Below are positions 16,408 to 26,543 of a DNA stretch of 64,000 bases, in pieces. Within the stretch, counting starts at the first letter, position 1. The number at the start of each line of letters is the position of its first letter. Origin of the DNA: Pseudoflavitalea rhizosphaerae (GTDB lineage: Bacteria > Bacteroidota > Bacteroidia > Chitinophagales > Chitinophagaceae); assembly GCF_003991355.1 (NCBI RefSeq), contig NZ_RCSU01000001.1, positions 62,001-126,000 on the forward strand, given 5' to 3'. The notes beneath the pieces are model-generated. The model was not told where the DNA came from, did no database searches, and worked only from the letters and a program-made list of their open reading frames with translations. The position numbers were made by a program, and so were the translations under genes.

Positions 16408-17346
16408 ATGAAAGTTTACCATTCCACAGAACAGATGCCGGCATTCCGGAATGCAGTAGTCACCATCGGTACCTTCGACGGGGTGCATATCGGACACCAG
16501 CAGATCCTGACCCAATTGAAACAGGAAGCGGAGCGCATTCAGGGCGAGACCGTGATCATCACTTTCCATCCCCACCCCCGCAAGGTGGTTACTGCCGGTC
16601 AGGCGCCCGTTTATCTCATCAATACCATCGAAGAAAAAGTAGAACTGCTGGAAAGGAATGGTATCGATAACCTGGTGATAGTGCCCTTCACTGAAGCCTT
16701 TTCGCAACAAACGCCTGAAGATTACTGCGAACATTTTCTCATTGAGAAATTCCATCCGCATACTGTGATCATCGGTTATGATCATCGCTTCGGCAAAGGT
16801 CGTAAGGGCGATTACAAGCTCCTGGAAGATTACAGCGCCCGTCTCGGTTTTGAATTGAAGGAAATCCCGGCGCATGTGATCAATGAAAGCACCGTAAGCT
16901 CCACGCGTATCCGTGAAGCCGTACTCGGCGGCGATATCGAACTGGCGAGATCACTTCTTGGTTATGATTTCTTCTTCGAAGGGAAAGTGGTGGAAGGGAA
17001 TAAACTGGGACGAACCCTGGGCTATCCCACCGCCAACCTTCAACTGTCTACGGAAGAAAAACTGGTGCCGGGAAACGGCGTCTATGCCGTAACGGTAGTA
17101 CTGCCATCAGGAGATGTAAAACAGGGCATGATGAATATCGGTGTCAGACCCACTGTTGATGGGACGAAGCGGATGATCGAAGTGAATATCTTCGATTTCA
17201 ACCAGGACATCTATGGTTCCGTGCTGCGCGTGTATGTACAGAAATATCTCCGGGGAGAACAGAAGTTCAATGGCCTCGATGCATTGAAGCAACAATTGTC
17301 TGTTGACAAGGAAAATGTACTCCGGTACTTTACACCATCATCTTAA
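16408..17346 (+). CDS. ribF: Bifunctional riboflavin kinase/FAD synthetase
   Basis: 312 residues. The N-terminal nucleotidyltransferase domain has GTFDGVHIGH at 21-30 and FHPHPRKV near 53. STVSSTRIRE (about 161-170) is the domain-closing motif. The C-terminal kinase domain has GRTLGYPTANL at 201-211. It converts riboflavin to FMN and then FAD. It is convergent with holA, and the two coding regions overlap by 17 bp at their 3' ends. A degenerate -7-like box (TAAATTCG, 7 of 8 matches) ends 9 nt before the ATG. Confidence 0.97.
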   Translation: MKVYHSTEQMPAFRNAVVTIGTFDGVHIGHQQILTQLKQEAERIQGETVIITFHPHPRKVVTAGQAPVYLINTIEEKVELLERNGIDNLVIVPFTEAFSQQTPEDYCEHFLIEKFHPHTVIIGYDHRFGKGRKGDYKLLEDYSARLGFELKEIPAHVINESTVSSTRIREAVLGGDIELARSLLGYDFFFEGKVVEGNKLGRTLGYPTANLQLSTEEKLVPGNGVYAVTVVLPSGDVKQGMMNIGVRPTVDGTKRMIEVNIFDFNQDIYGSVLRVYVQKYLRGEQKFNGLDALKQQLSVDKENVLRYFTPSS

Positions 17347-18328
17347 CCACCATTTCTTTCAGCAGCGATCCGTCTGATGTGCCGCTATCGTTCACCCCTA
17401 CACTCTTCAGATTGTACTGGTGCAGTAATAACAATGCGGATTCAACGCCGGAATAACCGTAGTTGCGTGCGGTGGCCATATAATCCTTTACGAAGTATGG
17501 ATTCACACCGATATTAGTGGCTACTGTTCTGTCGTCTTTCGCCTGCTGACCAAAGATCATATAGGTTTTACTGAAAAGATTGTACAGTGTAGGCAATACC
17601 AGTTGAATGGGGGCTGCTTTGGGATTGGCTTCAAAATACTGGATGATCTTCATCGCTTTTGCCAGGTCCTTTGCCGCCATAGCGCTTTGTAATTCGAAAG
17701 GATTGTATTCCTTGCTGACACCCACATATTTTTCGATATCATCTTCAGTGATGCTGGTGCGTTCTCCGAGGTTCACCAGTACTTTATCTATTTCATTATT
17801 GATACGGCTGAGATCATTACCGATATGATCCACCAGCAACATCAGCGCTTTTTGAGAAATGGATCGTCCCTTCGATTGTATGAGCTCGTTAGTCCAGTCT
17901 GGCAACTGGTTATCGTACATTTTTTTGGTAGTGAGCATTTCGCCTTTTTCCTTGAGGGTTTTGGCGAGCTTGCTTCTTCCATCTACTTTCTTTTCTTTAT
18001 AGGAAACAACAAAGATGGTTGACGAAAGCGGGTGTTCGATATAGGATTCCAGTTTATCTATCTCGCGCATTTGTTGTGCTTCCTTCAGGATCACTACCTG
18101 CCTTTCTGAGAACATGGGATACCTTTTACAGGCATTCACCACATCTACCCAGCTGGCGTCTTTTCCATAAAATACCATGAGGTTGAAACCTGCTTCGGAT
18201 TCGGTAAGGATCTCATGTTCGGCATAATGTATTACCTGATCGATGAAATAGTCTTCCTCCCCTTCCAGCCAGTAAACAGGTTTGAATTTCTTCTTTTTCC
18301 AGTCTCCAATTATTTTCTCCGCAGACAT
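17330..18328 (-). CDS. holA: DNA polymerase III subunit delta
   Basis: 332 residues with the HolA layout. KPVYWLEGEEDYFIDQVI (about 17-34) is the N-terminal AAA+-like segment with a degenerate P-loop, FVVSYKEKKVDGRSKLAK is the middle part, and a helical C-terminal collar domain follows (LSRINNEIDKVLVNLG to the end). It is part of the clamp loader that opens the beta clamp. Overlap with ribF is 17 bp, tail to tail. A coiled-coil membrane protein gene diverges upstream. Confidence 0.93.
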   Translation of the reverse strand: MSAEKIIGDWKKKKFKPVYWLEGEEDYFIDQVIHYAEHEILTESEAGFNLMVFYGKDASWVDVVNACKRYPMFSERQVVILKEAQQMREIDKLESYIEHPLSSTIFVVSYKEKKVDGRSKLAKTLKEKGEMLTTKKMYDNQLPDWTNELIQSKGRSISQKALMLLVDHIGNDLSRINNEIDKVLVNLGERTSITEDDIEKYVGVSKEYNPFELQSAMAAKDLAKAMKIIQYFEANPKAAPIQLVLPTLYNLFSKTYMIFGQQAKDDRTVATNIGVNPYFVKDYMATARNYGYSGVESALLLLHQYNLKSVGVNDSGTSDGSLLKEMVVKMMV

Positions 18329-18556
18329 GAGGCTATGAAATTTAAAAAATTATCGCAATATTACACCAAAATTAACCCGTACCCGAATGGAATTATTCAC
18401 AGTGAAAAGCCGTACCCATACTGCATTCCGGCAGTTTTTCCCATCTGTTATCCGTCCCATTTTAACATTTCTGGCATGGTTTTGGACTAAATGAGATCGA
18501 AGTCCCGAATACGGCGCAAACCGAATATTTTAAAAATTTGAAAACCATACACATTT

Positions 18557-19534
18557 ATGAGTACAACCAATTATCCATCAGCAAGCCCACAAAGTCAGCC
18601 TCCTAAGAAAGATTCCAAGAACCTGATCATCGGTTTATTGGCAGTAGGCATCCTCGGCACCTGGGGATATTTTCTGTGGGACAAAAACAAATCAGATCAG
18701 CAGATCACTCAACTGAAAACCCAATACGTAGCAGTTGACTCTTCAAAGAATGAGCTGCAAAAAAGTTTCGATGCTGCTGTGATCCGTCTGGACAGCCTCA
18801 CTGGTCATAACAATGAGCTGGAAGGCAAACTCAGCGAACGCAACAGCGAGATCTCCAAACTGAAAGGCGCTATTGCTTCCAAACTGAAGAAAGAAAGACT
18901 TACAGAAAGAGAAAAGAAAGAACTGAAAAGTCAGATCCAGGAACTGAACGACAAGATCAATAACCTGGAAGCTGAGGTAGCCCGCCTGACGCAAGAAAAC
19001 CAGGTGCTGACTACCGAAAAAACTCAGCTCACTGCAGACAAAGAACAACTCACAACAGACCTGGCTACTACCACTACAGCCAAAGATGAACTGGCTAAGA
19101 AAGTAGACATCGCCAGCACGCTGAATGCAAGCAACATCTCCATCACTCCGATCAATGAGAAGAGCGGTGGCCGTGAAAAAGTAACCACTACCGCTAAACG
19201 CGTAGACAAACTGGTTATCGCATTCGATGTTGACAACCGCATCGCTCAGTCAGGAAGCACAGAAGTTTATGTAAGCGTTACTGATCCTGAAGGAAAGCCT
19301 GTAACTGTTGAAGCCCTTGGCTCCGGTACATTCACTACCCGTGAAGAAGGCGACAAATTCTACACTTTCAAAATGCCTGTTGATATCGAGACCGGCAAAA
19401 AGAAACACGTAGAATTCCCCTGGAAACAAAACAGCGCTTTCAAAACTGGCGCCTATAAGATCGAAGTATACCACAACGGTTTCAAGATCGGCGAAGGCGT
19501 ATCTACTCTGAAGAAAGGTGGACTGTTCAGCTAA
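18557..19534 (+). CDS. Membrane-anchored coiled-coil protein of unknown function
   Basis: 325 residues. A short Pro/Ser-rich cytoplasmic N-terminus is followed by one membrane helix (LIIGLLAVGILGTWGYFLW, about residues 23-41). A long coiled coil covers about residues 45-185 (heptads such as LNDKINNLEAEVARLTQENQ and repeated Thr-rich turns), and a beta-rich C-terminal domain covers about 200-325. The topology suggests an inner-membrane protein with a periplasmic rod and head. No enzyme motif is seen. It is followed by a strong terminator and appears to be a single-gene transcript. Confidence 0.85.
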   Translation: MSTTNYPSASPQSQPPKKDSKNLIIGLLAVGILGTWGYFLWDKNKSDQQITQLKTQYVAVDSSKNELQKSFDAAVIRLDSLTGHNNELEGKLSERNSEISKLKGAIASKLKKERLTEREKKELKSQIQELNDKINNLEAEVARLTQENQVLTTEKTQLTADKEQLTTDLATTTTAKDELAKKVDIASTLNASNISITPINEKSGGREKVTTTAKRVDKLVIAFDVDNRIAQSGSTEVYVSVTDPEGKPVTVEALGSGTFTTREEGDKFYTFKMPVDIETGKKKHVEFPWKQNSAFKTGAYKIEVYHNGFKIGEGVSTLKKGGLFS

Positions 19535-19556
19535 ATCCTGAGAATAAATTATTGAA

Positions 19557-19590
19557 GAGTGTCCTGGCTTTGGCCGGGACACTCTTTTTT
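19557..19590 (+). terminator. Intrinsic terminator
   Basis: Arms GAGTGTCC (19557-19564) and GGACACTC (19577-19584) are perfect, and six T follow. It ends the coiled-coil protein transcript 22 bp after the stop codon. Confidence 0.9.
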
Positions 19591-19603
19591 ATGGCGCGGG
19601 CTC

Positions 19604-19739
19604 GGGATGAAGAAATGCCGGCTGCTGAAACGAACCGGCGCAGTTGGATATTTTTTGAACTGTGGGTTGGAGAGATGAGGCGGTAGTGCAGGGCCGGACT
19701 TCTTCGCTTACGTTTCAGAGGCCGGATTTCTTCAATCCC
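19604..19739 (+). repeat. Terminal-inverted-repeat element, unit A
   Basis: About 136 bp. The ends GGGATGAAGAAATGCCGGC and (reverse strand) GGGATTGAAGAAATCCGGC continue to TGAAACG on both sides, giving a terminal inverted repeat of about 28 bp with a few differences. The interior from 19617 to 19725 is similar to the reverse complement of 19980-20085 (unit B). There is no coding capacity inside. It begins 13 bp after the terminator of the preceding gene. Confidence 0.7.
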
Positions 19740-19909
19740 TCGCCCGTATAGCCTGGAGGTGCAGCAGGCAAATCTTTTAAACCCGGAATAAAAGGCGCAT
19801 AAAAAAGGTTCTTTTTTTGATGATGGTAATGGTGCATGGGCTCAACCTTCAAACCTAAGATGCTATCAGTAATGGCTAATTGAAGAATTACCCCCATCCT
19901 TTTTTTCCA

Positions 19910-20152
19910 CGCACACTCCTCTAATAAATCATTTGCCGCACATTCATAGTGCCCAAGGCAAAAACGGTATATGATAAGCCCGGCCTTTGAAACGTAAGCG
20001 AAAAAGCCCAGTCCTGCACCACCGCCCCATCTCTCCCCCCACAGCTCATCAAAACCCCTCCTGCGTTGGTTCGTTTCAACAGCCGACTTATCATATACCT
20101 TTTTGCCCCCGCCCTTTCAAGCAGCAAAAATGATTCATTAGAGGAGTGCGCG
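19910..20152. repeat. Long imperfect palindrome (about 243 bp) enclosing unit B
   Basis: Three arm blocks pair in order. 19910-19934 pairs with 20128-20152 (CTCCTCTAAT against ATTAGAGGAG at the core). 19957-19978 pairs with 20087-20107 (GGTATATGATAAG against CTTATCATATACC). 19982-19994 pairs with 20072-20084 (TTTGAAACG against CGTTTCAA). Unit B (19980-20085) forms the centre and is the inverted relative of unit A. The right end contains the last codons and stop of the adjacent large outer-membrane protein gene. Confidence 0.75.
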
Positions 20153-23100
20153 TATCGCCGCCCTGCCCACATGAACTACACGCGCTGTTCCGGGCTTTCG
20201 TCCTTCATATTGGATATTCAGCTCCAGGTTATTGCTGAGGCGTTTGGTGAGATCGAGGTTCCAGAGGAAGTTCTTACCAGGCAAAAGACCATCAAGGAGA
20301 ATGTAGGCCGCCGGCGAGTTCACATTAGGATTGTCTTCAGTGGATTTGAAGCTGATATTGTTGTAGGTGAATTTGCCGTTGATGCTGGTGCTTTGCAGGA
20401 TATTGTACTTGATGTCTGTGTTGATGGAATTGGAGCTGGTTCTCTCCCCTGCGCCCTGCTCGTTGTTGCGCGTCATGAATTTATAACCGACCAACCAGCG
20501 GAAATTGGAACCGTTGATGAAGTTTACAGCGGGCTCAAATGAGCGCTGCCGGATCTTGTAATTCCGGTTATCGAATTTGGCACTGCTGGTAGTCAGCTGA
20601 TTGATACCGGTGCGGCCAGTTAGTTCTAATAGTAATTGTTTGGTGATGTTCACTCGGCCGCGAAGGCTCCATTCATCCAGGCTGCGGGTCTCGTAGCCAT
20701 AGGTAAGCAGGGATTTGTTGCTGTTCCTTGAATTATTCAGATCAATTCCCCAGGAGGAACTGTAACGGTTGAACGAAAATGTGTTCACCAGCACGGAGTT
20801 CAGCGTGATCAGGGAAGTATCGTTGAGTGGTGAACGGAAAGGGTCCAGTTGTACCACACCGCGTGCGATCTCTTTCTTGCTGAGCTGCAGGGAGGATTGC
20901 AGGTTCAGTTTGGCTATGAGTTTGGTGAAGCCTTTTGCTTTGGTCATATCGATGACGGAGCGTGGGTTCAGTCCAACGGTATAGTTGAAAGTATTGTAAT
21001 TGGCTTTGATGAATTCGTTGGTGGGTGTATAGATGCGGATGTATTTGGCCTGGTCCTGGAATTTGGCCAGCTCAAATTCATTGAGTTGCTGGATCCCATC
21101 TTCATTGTAATCGATCCAGGTATATTCACCCTGACCGGCGGGCACTTCCAGGAAAGCGAAATCGCGCTTCTGCTCCTGGCCGGAACCTACTTCATAGAGC
21201 ATACTACCGGTGAGCATTCCACGCCATTCGTTGAAAAGATATTCAGCGCGGCCGAGCAGGCTTTTGTCTGCCTCCTGGGTGGTGATCTTCTGGTCAAGGA
21301 TCTCCAGAATACGATAGGTACCGTTGAATCGGAACTGATGTTTTTCATTTTTCAATAATTCGGCAAAGAGATTGAAGTTCTGGGCGCGATCGGCCTTTTG
21401 CAATTCCTTACCAACTGGGTACTGGTTGGTGCGGGTAGAATACACGAAGCCCCAGTGATTCTGTTTGCCTTCATCGGATTTGATGGTGGCCTGGAAATTG
21501 GTGAAGGAAAAACTGAGTGCAGTGAGCGAATCGGTATTCCTGTCTTTGATGGAAGTATGCTCAACGGAATAGTTCAGGTTGAGCGAATAATGTTTGAGTT
21601 TTTTGAATACACGCGTAACGTCTAAAGTAGGCCGAAGGAAAATGCCTTTGGCATCGGTAGCGCTTACATTGGAAATAGTGAAAACATTGTTGAAGCGCCA
21701 GCCTTTGATATCCTGTACCTGAAGAATGCTGTTACGGATCCCGGTGAAATCCCCGCCCCTGTTGTAATTGGTGAACTGGTATTTCAGGGAATTCATTTTT
21801 GCGTCGGTGAGCGAGAGCCCTGCTGTTACAATGGACTCATTCTCTGGCGTGGATTGCAGTGGCAGGCCCCAGTCGCGGGCAAACTCGATATTCCGCAGTC
21901 GCTCCAATGGCTTGAAGCGGCTCTCAACATATTCGAAGCCGGCATTGGAAGTCAGCGCCAGTCCTTTTTTCCCTTTGAATGGAATGGTATTCTTGATAGT
22001 TGCTTTGGCGGCATAGCCTTTATCGTCATCCTTGTCTTTATCCGAGAAAGCATTCACATTGTAATTGCTCATCGCTACTTCGGTATTCACTTCGGTATTC
22101 TTGTTCATGAGATAGTCCACACCGAGCGTTACCACCTGTTGTTTCTTGGGTGTTACCAGGAATACGGCAGGCTCATATCGTCCCTGTCTTTGTCCGTTCA
22201 CCGGTTCTATCCATTTGTACACTTTTCCATTGGCGCCGTTGAGGTCGGGCATATAGTTACCATTGCCCTGGCCTACATCGATGAAAGATAGCGAATAGCG
22301 GGCGCTGTCAGGATTGCTGGAATAGATATAGATAGTGTCCTGGTTCTGTCCTCCGTTGTAAACAGTGTCCACTTTTTTGTAAAGGATCTTGCCTGCTGCA
22401 AAAGTATCCAGTGCGGCATTGGGATAGAAAGCATGCTGGATACTGTCTCCTATAGTGTTGAGAAATTGTTTTTGCGCAGGGTCGAGGGTTTGGTTGATGG
22501 GTGAGCTCTTGGCATCGGCATTGTTGAAGAAGCCAACGCGCAGTTTCACTTTGTCTTTGATATTGACCTCATCGGAGAGATAGATATTGGAGTTGAGATA
22601 ATTCCGGTCTGCATATTCGAATTCCACTTGTATCCTTTTGTCCTTAGTGATCATACGGCGGGGGGTAAACGTAATTTCGGCCGTGTTGTAGTTGATCACA
22701 TAGTCCTGGTCTTCCCCGCGCTGCAGGAGTTCTCCATCAATGAACACCCGCTCGGTATTGGCGAGCACTACAAAGAAGAATTCATTATTGGCGCCCTTGA
22801 GCCGGTATGGTCCCTGGTTGCCTTCCAGCGGTTCCAGGATATCGCGGGTGAACTTACCTTTTGCGATAGAGCCGCTCACCATGGCTTTATTGGTTATGCC
22901 GGGCGCGATCTGCGTGGTGGCTTCAAAAGCGAGGCCCTGTAAGCGTTTATAGAAACTGAGGAAATAGTTCTGTTGTTGCCTGATATCAATATCACCAAGG
23001 CTCAGCGCCCAGTTCTGTTTACGGAACTGAAGGAAGATGCGGTCGAATTCATTGAGCTGTTGCGTGGTGCCGTCTGGCTGTATCGGGATATTATTGTCTG

Positions 23101-23653
23101 TGATGGCGGCGGCGATCTCTATACTGTCGGCCAGGTAACCGCTGAGCTGCAGGTTGAGGTTGCTGGTGACCACTGCATCCTGGCTATTGCCGAAAGAGAT
23201 GGCCCGGCCAAAACTACCGTTGTACGTGATATTCCCGAAGTTGAAGAAATTATCGGTCTGCTGAACGCCCATGAAATTCGGCGTATAGGCCTGACCGATA
23301 AAACGGTTCATCACGGAATCGTATTCCATCCTGTTCACTACAGCATTCATTCGCGTGGGAAAAACGCGGTAGCGGATATACAGACTGTCGAGAATGAAAT
23401 GGCTTTTCCAATGCAGTGTGCCATTGATGAAATCGATGGTGTAAGCGCTATCCGGCACACCTGGGACCTGGATGGTATTTGGGATGAGACTGAGCGAATC
23501 CAGCTGAATAATGGGCTGCCGGGTACTGACCTTCTTAACACGAAGATTGGAAAGCGGCTTAGGTGCCGGCTTCTGCTGTGCATATCCATGCATTTGGCAG
23601 CAAGCCAGCAACATTATCAGTATCAATATTCTCCCGGTTAACAATGTCTGCAT
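20138..23653 (-). CDS. Large outer-membrane beta-barrel protein, SprA-like
   Basis: 1171 residues with a signal peptide (ILILIMLLACCQMHGYAQ). Long runs of alternating aromatic and polar residues typical of outer-membrane strands fill the chain. The segment YVINYNTAEITFTPRRMIT then RIQVEFEYADRNYLNS (around residues 320-365) resembles a motif in T9SS SprA-type proteins, but the length is about half that of SprA, so a paralogous outer-membrane protein is more likely than the translocon itself. An EF-hand-like loop DYNEDGIQQLNEFE is near residue 870. The end GRAAIRALL is a barrel-like last strand, and its final codons lie inside the palindrome at 19910-20152. Confidence 0.75.
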   Translation of the reverse strand: MQTLLTGRILILIMLLACCQMHGYAQQKPAPKPLSNLRVKKVSTRQPIIQLDSLSLIPNTIQVPGVPDSAYTIDFINGTLHWKSHFILDSLYIRYRVFPTRMNAVVNRMEYDSVMNRFIGQAYTPNFMGVQQTDNFFNFGNITYNGSFGRAISFGNSQDAVVTSNLNLQLSGYLADSIEIAAAITDNNIPIQPDGTTQQLNEFDRIFLQFRKQNWALSLGDIDIRQQQNYFLSFYKRLQGLAFEATTQIAPGITNKAMVSGSIAKGKFTRDILEPLEGNQGPYRLKGANNEFFFVVLANTERVFIDGELLQRGEDQDYVINYNTAEITFTPRRMITKDKRIQVEFEYADRNYLNSNIYLSDEVNIKDKVKLRVGFFNNADAKSSPINQTLDPAQKQFLNTIGDSIQHAFYPNAALDTFAAGKILYKKVDTVYNGGQNQDTIYIYSSNPDSARYSLSFIDVGQGNGNYMPDLNGANGKVYKWIEPVNGQRQGRYEPAVFLVTPKKQQVVTLGVDYLMNKNTEVNTEVAMSNYNVNAFSDKDKDDDKGYAAKATIKNTIPFKGKKGLALTSNAGFEYVESRFKPLERLRNIEFARDWGLPLQSTPENESIVTAGLSLTDAKMNSLKYQFTNYNRGGDFTGIRNSILQVQDIKGWRFNNVFTISNVSATDAKGIFLRPTLDVTRVFKKLKHYSLNLNYSVEHTSIKDRNTDSLTALSFSFTNFQATIKSDEGKQNHWGFVYSTRTNQYPVGKELQKADRAQNFNLFAELLKNEKHQFRFNGTYRILEILDQKITTQEADKSLLGRAEYLFNEWRGMLTGSMLYEVGSGQEQKRDFAFLEVPAGQGEYTWIDYNEDGIQQLNEFELAKFQDQAKYIRIYTPTNEFIKANYNTFNYTVGLNPRSVIDMTKAKGFTKLIAKLNLQSSLQLSKKEIARGVVQLDPFRSPLNDTSLITLNSVLVNTFSFNRYSSSWGIDLNNSRNSNKSLLTYGYETRSLDEWSLRGRVNITKQLLLELTGRTGINQLTTSSAKFDNRNYKIRQRSFEPAVNFINGSNFRWLVGYKFMTRNNEQGAGERTSSNSINTDIKYNILQSTSINGKFTYNNISFKSTEDNPNVNSPAAYILLDGLLPGKNFLWNLDLTKRLSNNLELNIQYEGRKPGTARVVHVGRAAIRALL

Positions 23654-23755
23654 TTGACCCCCGCAATATTAGCGTAAAATCCCGCGGAGTAAGTAAAAAG
23701 CGTAGAAAATCAGGATTTATTGTTTGTGGATAGTTGAAATGATGCAATATCGGGG

Positions 23756-23863
23756 AGCACTCGTTCGCCTCCGGCGAGTGAGTAATATTCGTTCGCCTCC
23801 GGCGAACACTGTGTAGCCGGAGGCGACAAAACAAAACTCACTCGCCGGAGGCGAGCGAGTGCT
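23756..23863 (-). repeat. Interspersed palindromic repeat, copy 3 (reverse)
   Basis: About 108 bp with the four-hairpin layout. Here the TTCGCC hairpin precedes the GCCGGAGGCGAC one, so the element lies in reverse orientation relative to copy 1. The outer arms are AGCACTCG and CGAGTGCT instead of the commoner CAGTCGCTCG. The left first hairpin is GTTCGCC...GGCGAG. It lies between the outer-membrane barrel gene and the SprA-like gene, both on the minus strand. Confidence 0.9.
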
Positions 23864-23939
23864 CTCCGGGTTGGCCCCTGTTCCCTGCCGGCCTTTCCGG
23901 ATATTAGTAACTGTATAACACTGAATGCCGTTGTTGGAC

Positions 23940-24551
23940 TTATTTCATTTGCGATTTTACATCGTTGTAAACTTCTCTTGCTTTTTTCGTGGGCAGGTAG
24001 ATCTGGAACCCCAGCCCGAATGCAATCTGGTTATTGGTGGTAGAATTTCCGAAGCCTACTGTGAGATTGTACTTCAACAATCCTTCCAGGCTGATATTGG
24101 GGGTAATGAAATAAGCGATACCAGGACCGAATCCAATACCCAGGCCATTCGTACTTACATTATCAGATCCGTCAACTTTTGTATTCTGTCCACTGATCCC
24201 CACATTTCCTTCCAGGAAAAAGCGGCTTTGTTTCAGTAATTGAGTTTTGGGATCTGAGATATAATAACGGCCCAGCGCACTTACTCCATAAGAAATGGCT
24301 GTGTACCCTTTGCGTGTGGAGAGCCCCAGGTCAACCATACCACCAACAGCGATATTATCCTGGATGAACCAGGCCACTTTAGGATGGATCGATAAATTGA
24401 AGGTTGTATTTCCACTTTGAAAATCTGCAGACATTCCCATCAGGTCTGCACCAATCAGGATATTTCCCTTCTGCAATTGAGCATGGGCCTGGTTTGTAAT
24501 CAGCGCCATGAAAGAGAGACCACAAATCAACACCGCGTAAGTTTTCTTCAT
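23940..24551 (-). CDS. Outer-membrane beta-barrel protein (porin-like/OmpW-type size)
   Basis: 203 residues with a clear signal peptide (MKKTYAVLICGLSFMALIT, cleaved near AHA-Q). The mature part is made of short amphipathic strands separated by Gly/Asn turns (GNILIGADLMGMSADF; VGGMVDLGLSTRKG; GIGFGPGIAYFITPNISLEG; NQIAFGLGFQIYLP). The pattern suits an 8-stranded outer-membrane barrel as annotated in Bacteroidota. After the last strand there is a charged tail of about 15 residues. No specific role can be assigned. The gene has its own upstream region and appears to be monocistronic. Confidence 0.85.
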   Translation of the reverse strand: MKKTYAVLICGLSFMALITNQAHAQLQKGNILIGADLMGMSADFQSGNTTFNLSIHPKVAWFIQDNIAVGGMVDLGLSTRKGYTAISYGVSALGRYYISDPKTQLLKQSRFFLEGNVGISGQNTKVDGSDNVSTNGLGIGFGPGIAYFITPNISLEGLLKYNLTVGFGNSTTNNQIAFGLGFQIYLPTKKAREVYNDVKSQMK

Positions 24552-24761
24552 AACATGAAATTTAATTGGTTAGTAAAAAAACTTCCGGATCAGGGTACAT
24601 AACCGCTGATGCCCGTCTACGCGTTTAAGCCGGGGATTTGATGGGAGACGTTCGATTAAGGTGAGCTGGACTGAAGCTACGATCAGGTTTGAGGGATACG
24701 TAATATCTATTACGAATGTAAAATATATAAGTTAAAATTAAAGCATTTTCGGGTATTTCTC

Positions 24762-24800
24762 CAAAAAGAAACCCTGAAAAGCATTGCTTCTCAGGGTTTC
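24762..24800 (-). terminator. Intrinsic terminator of the ABC-F gene
   Basis: On the minus strand the arms GAAACCCTGA and TCAGGGTTTC (24768-24777 and 24791-24800, perfect) are followed by TTTCTTTTTGG. It lies 51 bp after the stop codon at 24851. Confidence 0.8.
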
Positions 24801-24850
24801 CGGGTACCGGGCAGGAATAACTGCCGGACCACGACAAGTTACTTATATGC

Positions 24851-26509
<1,659 letters not shown>

Positions 26510-26543
26510 TTATGAATTAATCTCGCAGCGCAAGGCAGCGGGA

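Larger units (their letters stand above)
19535..20137. other. 603-bp region without a supported gene
   Basis: It holds the terminator (19557-19590), TIR unit A, and a larger palindrome with unit B inside. Between the units, on the minus strand, 19715-19897 can encode 60 residues (HHYHHQKKN near the middle, ending LKKSGL inside unit A). The peptide has no recognised relatives and may be only an artefact of the repeat sequence, so it is not called as a gene. Confidence 0.6.

Noticed and set aside
19715-19897. 60-residue His-rich peptide on the minus strand within the inverted-repeat island
   Set aside because: It ends inside unit A and no relative is known; it may only reflect repeat sequence. 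Left as a note in the region entry.
23559-23834. Open frame across repeat copy 3
   Set aside because: Its sequence is mostly translated repeat plus antisense of the SprA-like signal region.
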